Below, in pieces: positions 12,655-23,918 of a stretch of DNA of 64,000 nucleotides. Made by a program: the position numbers and the translations under genes. The notes beneath the pieces are model-generated. The model searched no databases. It was given only the letters and a program-made list of their open reading frames with translations, and had not been told where the DNA came from. Position 1 is the stretch's first letter. Every line of letters starts with the position of its first letter. The stretch is from Eumeta japonica (Eukaryota; Arthropoda; Insecta; Lepidoptera; Psychidae), in the NCBI GenBank assembly GCA_005406025.1, contig BGZK01002028.1:1-64000 (forward strand). The letters are read 5' to 3'.

Positions 12655-13400
12655 TTCACAGCATAAAGGCAATTAGACCTACGTATTTGATATGAATTTG
12701 TTCATGAAGAAAAGGGTAATAAGTATATAATTATTTAAAAAAATGATTATGTGATGTAACTAAAAAGTTAAGGTTTTCGAAATTTTTCCTTTATGTATGT
12801 TACAAAACGTCGCTTTATGCCAAATTTCAAGATTCTAGGTCGACTGGAGGTACCCTGTACGTTTTGATTCCCTTGCGAGTAGTTGCGAGTTTCAAAATAT
12901 GCGGCTTAAATTGCTGTTTCTTTTGATCGCGTTGAGATAGAAGTTTCATTTTGTTACAGCTTAAAGATATAAACCTGAGTATTTGATATGAATTTCAATT
13001 TAATACCTTTAAGCGTTCATGAGAAAAATTGTAGTAAGTTTAAAATTATTACAAATATTTTTATTATATGATGTAACTAAAAATTTATAGTTTTCATAAT
13101 TTTTCCTTTATCTGTACTATAAGAAGTAGCTTCTTACCGAATTTCAAGATTCTGAGTTCACGGGAGTACCCTGTAGGTTTTGATTCCCTTGCGAGTGTCG
13201 AAAATTTGCGGTATAAACGGCTGTATCTTTTGATTTCGTTGGCTTAGAAGTTTGATTTTTTCAAGCTCTAGGAGACTAGAGTATCTGATATGAATTTCAG
13301 CTTGATGCCTCCACACGTTCTTGAGAAAAAGGGTCTTGACCGACAGACGGACAGATGGACAACAAAGTGATCCTATAAGGGTTCCGATTTTTCTTTTTGA
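12655..13400. repeat. Imperfect ~300-bp tandem repeat with retroposon tail
   Basis: The phrase 'tatttgatatgaattt' recurs near 12685, 12981 and (with one change) 13281. 'gtaactaaaaa' followed by an '...atttttccttta' phrase recurs near 12757 and 13074, and a phrase ending 'gattcccttgcgag' recurs near 12869 and 13180. Two full units and a partial third are therefore present with a period near 300-317 bp. The block ends in a 'gacagacggacagatggac' and 'aagggttccg' tail, a dispersed retroposon end. Non-coding. Confidence 0.75.
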
Positions 13401-16370
13401 GGTACAAAACCCTAAAAATTAAAGTAAGAAGCTCCAAAAGAAATAGTTTTATATTAATCAAATTCTGTATCAAAAAGTAGAAAGTAACACGGACAATAGT
13501 CTGTCTCCCCTAATATTCTGGTTTCTGGTGTGAAATCATGTAAGACAGATAGCAGGGCGCCTACTCCAGTCCGCTGCCGAGAGCCACTTTCCATCACTAA
13601 ATCAGCGGACTTAGTATAATTCTGGGGCTCTTATTATGAGACAAAATATATACCCCCTTCCATATGTTTAGACGACAAAAAAAATTTTCAAACGCCTAAA
13701 TTGGTACCAAAAATTAGCCATTTTGTTTTTTTTTAATGATTTTAATATATCCAGTAACGGAAGTGCACTAAGAAAAATTTAATTGTATAGCTTATCGAAA
13801 TTGGTTTATAAGTTTAGTAGTTACGAGGGAACATAGGGACGGACATATATACATACAGACATAAGGGCCAAACATATAACCTTCTCTTTGGCATTCGTCG
13901 CATTCGGGAAATAAAATCGCTTCAAAATGAATAGTGGTACTTTTGGTTCTATAAGAAGCAATAACTCTATAGTTATTGCTGATCCGTGATACCTTGAAAA
14001 GGAAATTTATTAATTTTATAAGACATTTCCAGTTAATACCAAAACTAATTAAAAATTGAGAAATTTCAAACACCATTGATCGTAATGAGCGCACTTGTTC
14101 GAAGATGGCACGTGAAAGTCACACATATTCACATTTACACCGCTCAAAATGAGAATGTCTAATCGCGCCGGTGACGACATGTCCAAAAGGCGTGTGTGAT
14201 CATCACGCCGCCTTCAATATCATACTTAAACATTTACATTTACAATTTACACTTGACGAAAGCATCCGATAACTACGGTGGCGAGCATGAATGTAAAAAG
14301 AAGTCCAAACAGGGATGATATATTTATTTTTACGGCCGAATGGAAAACAGCTATTTGCTACATCATTCTTTTCGACTTTGATAATTTGCACAAAATAAAA
14401 ATGTGCACAACATGCGCCAGAATGCTGTTTGCATTTTAATTTACTTAGTTATTTCGCCCGACTTACATGGGGGTTATGGACCTAGAATTCGAGTTGAATG
14501 GAAGTACAAAAATGCTTTAGCTCCAAGAAAATAAAATTTAAAACCAAACAATCGGAAATCGTCATCGTCATCTGAAACTGCAACAACCAGTTCCGCAAAT
14601 AACTTCGGAATTTCTTTCGTTTCAATTGTTTTTATTTTTCCTGGAATGAAATTATAATTTATTTAACGTACTTTTAAAATTAAATTATATGGAATAAATC
14701 AAACAGCTTAAAATACATATGAGTTTAGTTACATTATTCACCGTCAGTAGGCGTCACTTTTTATGCTCTTTCTTTTTGTTCCATTTATATTTTTTGCACT
14801 TGTTAATGAAAATTGCTTGAGTATTAGCTATAAATCAAATCCAAGTTTACAATAACAAACATTAGAATATTTCGTGCGGCACTGGAGCCTGTTGCTCCAG
14901 CAAAAACAAACAATAAAAAAATATTTACGTGTGATGAATATATCGCATATTGATGGGCAATACGTCAGTTCAAATTATATTGCCCTCCGAATCGACGTGT
15001 AATACACTTTATGTGTATTCATGTAGATACATAATTTTGATAGGGCTATTTCAGACCATTGACATTTTCCAAAGGAATCTGTGGGAGAATGCTTATAACG
15101 GTAGGTGGTCACCATAAAACGAAAATATATGATCAATAAAATTTCATGAAATTAAGTGAAACACGGAATGGATTACACATTTGGTTCTATTTGATGAACT
15201 ACAATTATAATAAAACAAAGTCACTATTGATTATTTGAATTACTTGAGAGTTTTTGTATATTGCAAATAAAATTAAGTTATCAATCGATTGCTATAAGTA
15301 ACTATCACAAACAAGAAATTGGAGAATCAATTGAATCTTTCCCAACAAACACTCGAACTTGATGTTAATGCTGTCATAGAACCGTCCCAATGGGACCTAC
15401 GATAATTTCTTAATAGTATTTTAAGAGGCAAAATGCGCTAGTGATCATCGTCGCCCATGATCGCATGACCCGCAACCAGGATCTTATATTGAAGAACTCA
15501 TTAACGTAGTCGATTGGAAAAACTATATTCAAATATTTTATTGTATTTGGCAGAAAATTGAACGCGAAGCATAAGGTGCTAAAGTGCCAGCCATTAGAAT
15601 GATGGTGGTGAGATTTTTAGTAGCGGAACAATGAAGGAAGTCAACGGCAAAAATTGAATATTTTTTCAGTTGAATTGAATATTTTTCAGAGCACGCCCTA
15701 TTATATTGCGTTCAAATGTCTACAAAAACACTACGTCTCTTTGCAAAAAATCGAACGAGTCAGTAAGATAATGCTTATCGACTTTGAGCGCAAACTGATT
15801 TATTTAAGGAGGTAGAAACGGAATATTTTAATATGAGTAGATTTGACAATTTGAGTGATCATCGTCGTGCAAAATTTAGTGCATCTACGATAACATACGC
15901 TGCTGTAGAATATGTGCAGTTCAGCTGCCAGTAAAATCTTTATACATGTAACTACTCTTCAATCGATTTTTTTATTGTCAAGCACATGATTCTGCTATCA
16001 CAAGTAACCAAGCATCAAAATATTACCGTATTTCTGGCTAGAGCGGATCCACTCTCTTTAAACTGAATAGATATAAAAAAAATTATACAATTTTATACGT
16101 CTCTCATCATTTTTTATCAAGAATATAACATCACTTCAAAGGCGTTCCCTTTTATATTTTCTCACGGCAGATGCAGATAACATACATCAAAAACCTAACA
16201 AAGCAAGCAAGGTAACATTCCCGTTAACGTATAATGATGGCATACATTTCCCAACGCGATATAAATTTTTAGCTTAATTCAGTCAAAAATATAAATTACT
16301 GACAATTTTATTCTAGAATGCCAGTGTCAAGATACTCGTTTTATGTACATTTAAAACTAAATTCCAGCTT
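13401..16370. other. Intergenic region without a recognisable gene
   Basis: AT-rich. The minus frames at 13792-14094 and 14203-14391 look like chance frames through repeats; the first includes a 'catatatacatacagacataagg' type retroposon ending. No coding sequence is supported. Confidence 0.4.
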
Positions 16371-16382
16371 ATAATATTAATC

Positions 16383-16610
16383 TGTTATGTTGTTCGACGC
16401 CGCGTTAAATTACCTTTAGTTCCCTATCAAGGCTAAACACAAAAGCTCTAAATGAGTTACGAATAGCCTTTTGTTAGTAATTCATCGTGACGCGAATGAC
16501 AATGTGCACCTTGAAGGTTACCACTTAAGTTAATAATTTTTTCCTCGAGTCAGATAGAGTAGTTATTACATGGCAGTGGAATAAAAATCAACATTTCTAA
16601 AATTCGTTTA
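16383..16610 (+). promoter_or_regulatory. Conserved upstream block of Gr-3 (shared with Gr-5)
   Basis: Between about 285 and 60 bp upstream of the Gr-3 ATG, the sequence is alignable with 37206-37420 upstream of Gr-5. Shared phrases include 'aaggctaaacacaaaa', 'ggttaccactta', 'taataatttttt' and 'cagtggaata'. The surrounding intergenic DNA is not alignable. It could be proximal promoter kept by function, or simply the extent of a recent duplication. No TATA box is obvious. Confidence 0.5.
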
Positions 16611-16667
16611 GAATATTTTTATTAAATCGGAAAATAAACTAATAATTTAGCAACACATTTATAAACA

Positions 16668-17381
16668 ATGCTTTTAGCTAATCGATTACACAAAACTTCC
16701 AAAGTTCTAATTTTCACTGAAAAACCATTGTGGAAAAATGGAAAAACATTTTTTTTGGTGCTTACGACATATTTTTTTAAAACTGCATCCATAATGTTTT
16801 TGATTTTAATGCCGCTTGTAGGTGTAGGGTATTTAATAAACCAAAACTTAGTATCTGTTTTTTTCGCTTGGTTAGTTCATATTGAACAAAGCATTCAAGT
16901 AGCCACTTTAATTATTTCTCTACACGTTAAGAAACGCAAATATGGAGCTCTCTTAAACAAACTCAACGAGATCAATACAGATTTCCAGTGTGATAAAAGT
17001 CCGTATGAAATAAGCATTTACGAGATGTGCTTCGTGATATGGATTTTCGTACTGGGTCTGTTTTTTATCATGTCCACTGCGATCAACATCCATCATCGAG
17101 TCGACGTCACCGGACTGCTCCACGGGCTGTGGTGGTGCGCCACCTTATTCATCATACATTTTTACATGATCAGCGTTGCAGCGACGTCGTACAGCATATC
17201 CGAGGTGATGACAAAACTAAACCTGGCGGTTCAAAAAATACTTCCTAAAAGGAACGATGAGAATGTTTTGTTGGTAGGAAATGACAACGAACTGTTTTGT
17301 GGGACCTTAAAGCGTATAGAAGACGCTTACAACGACCTATGCAACTGCTGTTCAGCACTCAATGACGTTTTCGGGTTTTCG
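16668..17381 (+). CDS. Gr: Gr-3 exon 1
   Basis: 238 codons from ATG with hydrophobic segments near residues 29-51, 61-86, 118-139 and 152-176. Landmarks are Gly-Leu-Trp-Trp-Cys at 153-157, Leu-Cys-Asn-Cys-Cys at 224-228 and a terminal Phe-Gly-Phe-Ser directly before GTGAGT. The ATG is supported by the aligned starts of Gr-5 and Gr-6 (Met-x-Leu-Ala). The open frame runs 10 codons into the intron. Confidence 0.88.
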
Positions 17382-18126
17382 GTGAGTCACAAATCGTATA
17401 CGCTTCATTAGTTCATTACCTTCACAATTAACCAATTCAGATTAAGAATTGTTAGCTCCATCATTTAGGCTTACGAATGAGTTTTGTATTCCTTGAGAGA
17501 GGAAACTAAAGTCAATAAAGGAACCGGGGGATGCACTTCTAAGAAAATGGAAGTTTTATAAACTAAATAATTGAAATTTACATCGCTATGGCTTTCAGCT
17601 CTGAATGTCGGTAAAGAATTATAACAATGGTGAATGGACACAATTTTGCACTCTTAGCAAGAAAACTGGAGCGTAAAATTTTTCGATTAATGGCCCGTGC
17701 CTTGATTTAAAATTTCTATATATTTCTAGCGGGCATCTCTCTGCGTCTATGACTATTCTAATCCCTAGAATTTCTAAAGGTATTTATTATACTAGAAAAC
17801 TATTACTAGAAAAGGTATAACTATTAATGGCAGCAGCAACTTGAATCAAGGAGTCTGTTACTAGCGCGCTATTGTGAAATACGCTGTCTAAAACTTTTAA
17901 AGTATAACAAATTCATATAGAAAAGAGTCATGTAAAAGAAAGTAATGTAGAAAAGTCCGCGATAGCAAATATTTATCATATATCTGCTGCTACCAGAAGT
18001 ATAGTGATTAAGGTTTATTCATATTGATTATATTATAATTTAAATTACTTAATAAAACGCACTTAAGGTTTACTAAATTTTTTTTTTAATTTACTAGTAA
18101 TCCAAATATGTTTTATCTGATTTCAG

Positions 18127-18204
18127 GTATTAATCATAATATCAGCAGCATTTGTGTACAATTTGGTTATCGTCTACTTAATATCGCGTTTTATAACATT
18201 TTCT
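18127..18204 (+). CDS. Gr: Gr-3 exon 2
   Basis: 26 codons between TTTCAG and GTAAGT encode TM5 (Val-Leu-Ile-Ile-Ile-Ser-Ala-Ala through Ile-Thr-Phe-Ser). Length and both splice signals match exon 2 of Gr-5 and Gr-6. Confidence 0.85.
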
Positions 18205-18435
18205 GTAAGTAAGATTTATATTCAAATTATGCATGAAAAAATTAATTCAAACCAGGTGTGTATTCAAACCAGCAGATTTTTTTTGTAAACTCAACCGTTT
18301 TAGATGTTTGTTATTGTTGCATTTTGTAATAAATGAAATTTGCATTTTCAACTCTAATTTTATACATTTACACAATTTCTGTCTTACGTAAATAAATGAA
18401 TTTTAAAGATTCTTAAAGCTGTATTCACATTTCAG

Positions 18436-18536
18436 AAGGTCTTCGCCGAATTTATGAACATACTGCAACTAGGGATTGCATTCTACGCCATGACGATGAT
18501 GGCCGTGAGCTTCGAGGCCGTGCAGCGCGTCGCGCG
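18436..18536 (+). CDS. Gr: Gr-3 exon 3, left part
   Basis: Begins after TTTCAG and encodes TM6, including AlaMetThrMetMetAlaValSerPheGlu, then Val-Gln-Arg-Val-Ala. The LTR element interrupts it within an Arg codon in GC-rich CGCGCG. Gr-5 carries the same exon uninterrupted at 39760-39907. Confidence 0.85.
18533..18536. repeat. Target-site duplication CGCG (left copy)
   Basis: CGCG here and at 23868-23871 flank the element. Comparison with the Gr-5 exon shows only one copy in the ancestral exon. A 4-bp duplication fits gypsy/errantivirus-type integration, and the target is an alternating pyrimidine-purine run. Confidence 0.85.
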
Positions 18537-18963
18537 AGAGAAATACTCAAATCCCATATTCCACTTTTTTCACGAATAATCTAGAACCTGAATCATAGAT
18601 ACAGAGTACATCCCTGCGACCTTCCACGATGTAAACACCGCCGTGTGCAAAACGTCTAGAACAAAGGAAGTACGTCCCAGCGACCTCTGCAAAGACGCTC
18701 CAAGGTGCCCGGACGAACCAAACAAAGAAGCATTCATCGACGCCCGCTGGATGACCGGCCACGTAGGACATCCCCGTCCCCGTCAGCCTCACATGCCCGC
18801 AGACGCCCATGTTCCAGACAAAGGAACCGTAGCTTATATAAGGACGGCGCGCACCCGCTCCACGCTCTTGATGTTTAACTCTCGACCTATAAGACAGTGC
18901 TATGTAAACGCTTTTGTACAATATACTTTTTAAAAGGTATTAATACAGCCAAATTATTTTTCT
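18537..18963 (+). repeat. 5' LTR
   Basis: 427 bp. It differs from the 3' LTR by seven missing bases at about six places, nearly all in C or A/T runs, with no substitutions that I can see. This implies recent insertion plus homopolymer-type indels. Confidence 0.9.
18835..18841 (+). promoter_or_regulatory. TATA box in 5' LTR
   Basis: TATATAA about 300 bp into the LTR, in a suitable position for the U3/R promoter. The same motif is in the 3' LTR near 23734. Confidence 0.55.
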
Positions 18964-18981
18964 GGCAACGTGGGTCTGCAA
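18964..18981 (+). other. Putative primer-binding site
   Basis: GGCAACGTGGGTCTGC follows the last T of the 5' LTR, giving the usual TGG start. I could not match it to a specific tRNA 3' end. Confidence 0.4.
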
Positions 18982-19290
18982 GTGTAAAATCCACCATCTA
19001 AAGTTGTAAATTTTAGAAAAGTGATAAATCAGTGTAAATTCAGTGATTTAAATCTAGAAAGCTGTGTTATAAATCCAGTGAGTGATCCTCAAGACCATCG
19101 AAGTCTCGAGCATTGAAGGCGATTTACACAGGGTATCAACCCTTAATTGCAGCCCGAATCCTACAAATGCGAAAAATTACACTGCTGTAAGTACTTAGCG
19201 TATAGTATCTTGTCTAGGTCTCACTATATGTCCAAAAATCCTTCCCTACCAAAATCCCTACTAACCCCCTCTAAATTGAAACTCAACATA

Positions 19291-20327
19291 ATGGCTACCT
19301 CACAGCTAGTTGATCTTGGAGGCTTAATTGCATCGTACGATGGCAACCCCCTAACAATTTATGGATTCATAAGGGATGTGGAAAGGTTCATGACAATAAG
19401 TGGTGGCGAAAACCCTCAGAATTTATCGAGAGTGATCTCGAAAATAACAGGAAAGGCCAGAGAGCATCTTAGTGTCCACCCCCATGATGGAACGTGGAAC
19501 AGCGTAAAAGCGCTCCTCCTAGAGAAGTGTGAAGATCCGCGAACGGTCGACATGATACAGACCAATATACAGATGATGCGTAAACATAGCACTTACGCAG
19601 ATCTATTAGAGAGAATCCAAAGGGAACTCTACCTAATAAGGGGAAAATATATCAAATTGAACCCCACTATTAACGAAGATCAGTTAAAAAACATTATGAA
19701 AGTATATGAAAATACTGCCCGAATGACAGTTTTACAAACGCTCCCAGAGCATTTAACGTACTTATATGAAGCAACTGGAGGATTAGATTCCTTACGAGAT
19801 ATGCTTGTAAAATTAGAATTACATGGTAAAACCAATAGCCGTAAGTCAACGTCGAATACGACAATAAAACCAGCAGCTACAACGAACAATTTCAAAGGTA
19901 CACCTCCACATCACGTACCTGTCCTTATTATAAACAACCACATATTATGCCGCATCAGCCGCATTGGTCCAGAAACGTGCCTAATCAGCAACAGTGGCAC
20001 CAACATTTCAAAGCGCAACAACAACCAGCGCCCATAATCAACAAATACGACACCGACGTCACGATGAGGTCCCGTAACACAGAAAATACTGGAAACACAG
20101 GAAAAGGACCGCAAATCAATATAGGAAGAGGACGAGTTGTCCGAGAACTATATAACCAAGAGATACATCAAGACGACGAAATAGTCTATGACTCGGAAGG
20201 CAATGCGTACAAACGCATATGCGAACCTTACCTAACACAAGACGTACCCCCGGAAAGCGACGACGAATTTGGAGACGGTAATGATGAAAATTTTTACGAA
20301 GAAACAGATGTAAACGAAAACAAATAG
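19291..20327 (+). CDS. gag: Gag-like protein (frameshifted)
   Basis: Structural protein that would assemble the retroelement particle. The ATG at 19291 opens a frame of about 249 codons to 20037. From about 19890-19950 the homologous reading continues in another frame (19947-20327), in a Gln/Asn-rich then acidic C-terminal region. There is no CCHC zinc knuckle, which is a feature of errantiviral Gag. The open frame upstream to 19147 probably belongs to the leader. The frame switch is probably an indel rather than a programmed shift, because similar breaks occur throughout the element. Confidence 0.7.
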
Positions 20328-20344
20328 CAGTAAATTCCTTAAAC

Positions 20345-22640
20345 CCTAAGTTACCCTACATAGAGTATAAAAATTTTAGAATATTAATTGACACTGGATC
20401 ATCAAGATCATTCATGAATCCAGCTACTTATATAGCATACTTTGACGACATCCCAGTACAGCCCGAGAAGTTCGAAGTGAAAACAGCACACGCCCTATCA
20501 CAACACGAAGGCAGTATAACAACACCCCGTGGAACCGAATATTTAAAAACAAGTAGAAGTGCCGCATAAATTTTATCTTTTCCATTTTCAGACAAATATA
20601 ATATTCTATTTGGATTAGATATATTAAGACAAGCTGGCATGGAAATAAGAGGAAACCAGTTAAAACTAGGAAACAACACAATAGAACTAAACTACAATAG
20701 CGAAGATAGAAATAGATTTGGAAAATTTGTTTCAACAATATAATAAAATTTTCACAGTAGACGTCACCGATAGCGTCACGACTAAAGTCAAACACGAGAT
20801 TAAGCTGACCGATGACTCACCCGTATACCAACGCCCGTTTCGATTACCGCAAACGCAGCGCAAGGAAGTGAAAGCAGCTGAAGAAACTTTTAAAGGAAAA
20901 TGATACGCCCTTCTGATTCACCTTGGGCATCCCAGTACATCTAGTATCCAAAAACCAGATAGTACAGGACATAAAAGTTTCGACTTGTGATAGACTATAG
21001 AAAACTGAACGAGAAGACACGATCAGACCGATATCCGTTGCCTAACATCGAAGATATTTTGACACAGTTAAACAATTGCAAATACTTTTCTACCATTGAT
21101 CTAACAAGTGGATATCACCAGATACCTATGGATAATAACTCAATTGAGAAACAGCATTCATCACGCCGGAAGGACATTACGAATTTTTGCGAATGCCATT
21201 TGGATTAAAGAACGCACCCGCTACCTTCCAACGAATGATGAACGACATCTTAAAAGGACTCATTGGAAATATCTGCTTAGTATACTTAGATGACATCATC
21301 ATATATTCCGAAAACAAAAAACAACATCTAGAACGACTAAAGAAAGTGTTCGATGCTTTACAGAGAGCCAATTTAAAGATAAACAAAAATAAATGTAAAT
21401 TTCTGAAAACAGAAGTGGAATTTTTAGGACACAGGTTAACACCACAAGGAATAAGACCAACCCAGGATAAAATAGAGGCCATTACAAAGTTTCCCTTACC
21501 AAGAACCGTTAAGGAAACTAAATCATTTCTAGGACTTATTGGTTACTATCGAAAATTTATTCCCAACATGTCGAAAATCATTAAGCCGTTAACAAACTTA
21601 ACAAAAGCTGAAAAATTCATAATAACAGATGAGTAAAACGAGCCTTTAAACAAAGCAGATCTACTTACTAACGCCCTATCCTATCCTATCCTGATTACAA
21701 TAATACCTTCACCTTAACAACTGACGCCTCAGACAAAGCCTTAGGCGCAGTACTCTCAGAACCAGCACCCCATAGCCTACGCCTCCCGTACCCTTAGCGA
21801 GACCGAGACGTTACAATACAACCGAAAAAGAGTTGTTAGCAGTGCTTTGGGCATGGCAACACTTTCGCCCTTATATATATGGAAGAAAATTTAATTTAGA
21901 GACTGACCACCAACCGCTTACTTGGCTGTCAAAATTGAAGGAAACGATTCAATATCATACATCCGATCCTTAACAAAAATTATTAAATATTTAGGAAAAC
22001 CTAAACACGTCGTACACGATCCTGACAAATTGATGAATTCCCTAACTTTTAAAGAACATCTTACAAACTTGTTATCTATCGATGTACACCAGACAAGCAT
22101 AAGGCATCATACATCGAACGGTGATAGAAGAAGCCCACTCGACAATAATCGAAAAATATCGAGTGATACGAGTGCACAGCGAACCAGGAAGAACTCATGG
22201 CGTTAACGATAACATGTTACAATAGTACAAGCACTCAGTAACTAAATGCATACATCAAGCATTATTTGGTTTAGAACCAAATCAAATCGAGATACCTGAC
22301 GAGGCTATTCTGTTACAGAATTATAACAAAAAACGTTATGATTTGTTAAGAAACCTCCATAACGCAATGATAGACAACATGGACCTGGCAAAAGGTGAAA
22401 AAGAATAAAAGGGAAAATAGAAAAGATAGCGAACCAATAGAAAGGAACGTCAGTTTATATACCAAATCATAAACATAGACGAAACAAGAAGGAACCGCCT
22501 TTCGTTGGACCCTATCCAGTTATCAAAACACTCCCACGAAACACCTATCTAATTCTAGGTCCCCGAAACAACAAAATGAAGTACCATAAAGACGAACTCC
22601 GTATTGCAGAGTTGCCCTCACACAGCATGGCGAGTCGTCA
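20345..22640 (+). pseudogene. pol: Pol polyprotein remnants: protease, RT, RNase H, integrase
   Basis: The domains are in Ty3/gypsy order. The aspartic protease has Asp-Thr-Gly-Ser-Ser at 20390-20404. RT runs from about 20718 to 21640, with a Thr-Ile-Asp-Leu-Thr-Ser-Gly-Tyr-His motif near 21095, Pro-Phe-Gly-Leu-Lys-Asn-Ala at 21196, and catalytic Tyr-Leu-Asp-Asp at 21283-21294. RNase H has Thr-Asp-Ala-Ser near 21720 and Thr-Asp-His-Gln-Pro-Leu near 21900. The reading then jumps almost directly to the middle of the integrase core; the HHCC zinc domain and the first catalytic Asp are not visible, which points to an internal deletion. A C-terminal Gly-Pro-Tyr integrase module is seen near 22510-22610. 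Several frame breaks make it non-coding as read. Confidence 0.8.
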
Positions 22641-22709
22641 AACTTTCGAAACAACCCACGGGCCCCTGATAGAAATATCGCACGGTCCCGCTATGAAGAT
22701 CAACGGTCA

Positions 22710-23390
22710 TTGGCACATTATACACCAAAAACCAACAAACATATAGTATACTTTAAAGTGTGTGAAGTGCTACTGACGAAACGGTTACAAATTGTTCGAA
22801 ACGCAAATGGACAGTTTATTGTTTCTAAATCAACCCGGATTGACAATTTTTATATTGTAGAAATTAAGGATATATTCAGTGTAAAGGACGAAAAATCTAC
22901 CAATGTAGAGTGTCCGAATTCGTATGTAAGTAACGAAATTGGTACGATATATGTATATGTAAAATATCCTACCACTTTCACATTTCTTTGTAGTAATGGA
23001 TTACATAGCGATAACTTACGCGGAAACATTTTAATTAAAAAAGAATGTAATTTTAAAATGAACGACATATATTTTCAGAAAACATTTGAGACAAAAGATC
23101 AAATATACATTCCAAAAATTGAATATCAAAATATTATTCCGGCTAAGCCCTTAAAATTCGATGAAAATAAAGAGAAATTAGAGCAACAGCTCCTAACGCT
23201 TGGAACTTATGAAGACCAGGTGAAAACGCACGTAATTCATTACAACCCATATATAATTGTAATCATAGTTATAATCATTTTTGTATGCACTGTCGTATAT
23301 CTTTATAAGAACAGAGATAAATTTAAAAACAAATATGTGACAGCTATTCTTCCTAGTAGAATAGTTAACGAAAATGTTAATATTCCGTAA
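22710..23390 (+). CDS. env: Env-like protein, incomplete
   Basis: The 226-codon frame lies between pol and the 3' LTR, the env position of errantiviruses. It ends with a strongly hydrophobic anchor at about residues 181-199, then a basic cytoplasmic tail. The middle has conserved-looking Cys residues of an ectodomain. It is about half the length of a complete errantiviral Env and the N-terminal part is missing or in another frame, so it is very unlikely to be functional. The first ATG here may not be a true start. Confidence 0.65.
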   Translation: MAHYTPKTNKHIVYFKVCEVLLTKRLQIVRNANGQFIVSKSTRIDNFYIVEIKDIFSVKDEKSTNVECPNSYVSNEIGTIYVYVKYPTTFTFLCSNGLHSDNLRGNILIKKECNFKMNDIYFQKTFETKDQIYIPKIEYQNIIPAKPLKFDENKEKLEQQLLTLGTYEDQVKTHVIHYNPYIIVIIVIIIFVCTVVYLYKNRDKFKNKYVTAILPSRIVNENVNIP

Positions 23391-23420
23391 ATCCACACCT
23401 TTGAGGTATGTACTTTACTT

Positions 23421-23433
23421 TTAAGGGGAGGAG
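23421..23433 (+). other. Polypurine tract
   Basis: 'ttaaggggaggag' directly precedes the 3' LTR and would prime plus-strand synthesis. Confidence 0.7.
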
Positions 23434-23867
23434 AGAGAAATACTCAAATCCCATATTCCACTTTTTTCACGAATAATCTAGAACCTGAATCATAGATACA
23501 GAGTACATCCCTGCGACCTTCCACGATGTAAACACCGCCGTGTGCAAAACGTCTAGAACAAAGGAAGTACGTCCCAGCGACCTCTGCAAAGACGCTCCAA
23601 GGTGCCCGGACGAACCAAACAAAGAAGCATTCATCGACGCCCGCTGGATGACCGGCCACGTAGGACATCCCCGTCCCCCGTCAGCCTCACATGCCCCGCA
23701 GACGCCCATGTTCCAGACAAAGGAACCGTAGCTTATATAAGGACGGCGCGCACCCCGCTCCACGCTCTTGATGTTTAACTCTCGACCTATAAAGACAGTG
23801 CTATGTAAACGCTTTTGTACGAAATATACTTTTTAAAAAGGTATTAATACAGCCAAATTATTTTTCT
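23434..23867 (+). repeat. 3' LTR
   Basis: 434 bp, same ends as the 5' LTR. The following CGCG (23868-23871) is the right target duplication, after which the Gr-3 exon resumes. Confidence 0.9.
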
Positions 23868-23871
23868 CGCG

Positions 23872-23918
23872 CGGCCTGCGCCGCTCCCTGGCGCTGTTGA
23901 GCAGCGAGCTACACGCAG
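23872..23918 (+). CDS. Gr: Gr-3 exon 3, right part
   Basis: Continues the receptor with Gly-Leu-Arg-Arg-Ser-Leu-Ala-Leu-Leu-Ser-Ser-Glu-Leu-His-Ala and one base of Gly before a GTAACT donor. Left plus right parts total 148 nt, exactly the length of the Gr-5 exon 3. Confidence 0.85.

Larger units (their letters stand above)
18537..23867 (+). mobile_element. Errantivirus-like Ty3/gypsy LTR retrotransposon
   Basis: A 5,331-bp element has direct LTRs of 427 and 434 bp that start AGAGAAATA and end TATTTTTCT (imperfect inverted ends, AG...CT as in errantiviruses). In order it has a primer-binding region at 18964, gag without a zinc knuckle, aspartic protease, reverse transcriptase, RNase H, integrase remnants, an env-like ORF with a C-terminal membrane anchor, and the purine tract 'aaggggaggag' before the 3' LTR. 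It is shorter than the 7-8 kb usual for errantiviruses: integrase and env are incomplete. The reading frames are broken in several places. It is inserted in sense orientation within exon 3 of Gr-3. Confidence 0.9.

Noticed and set aside
18547..18933. Frames of 96-124 codons on both strands, repeated at 23444-23763
   Set aside because: They lie inside the LTRs and occur twice because the LTRs are duplicates; no known protein.
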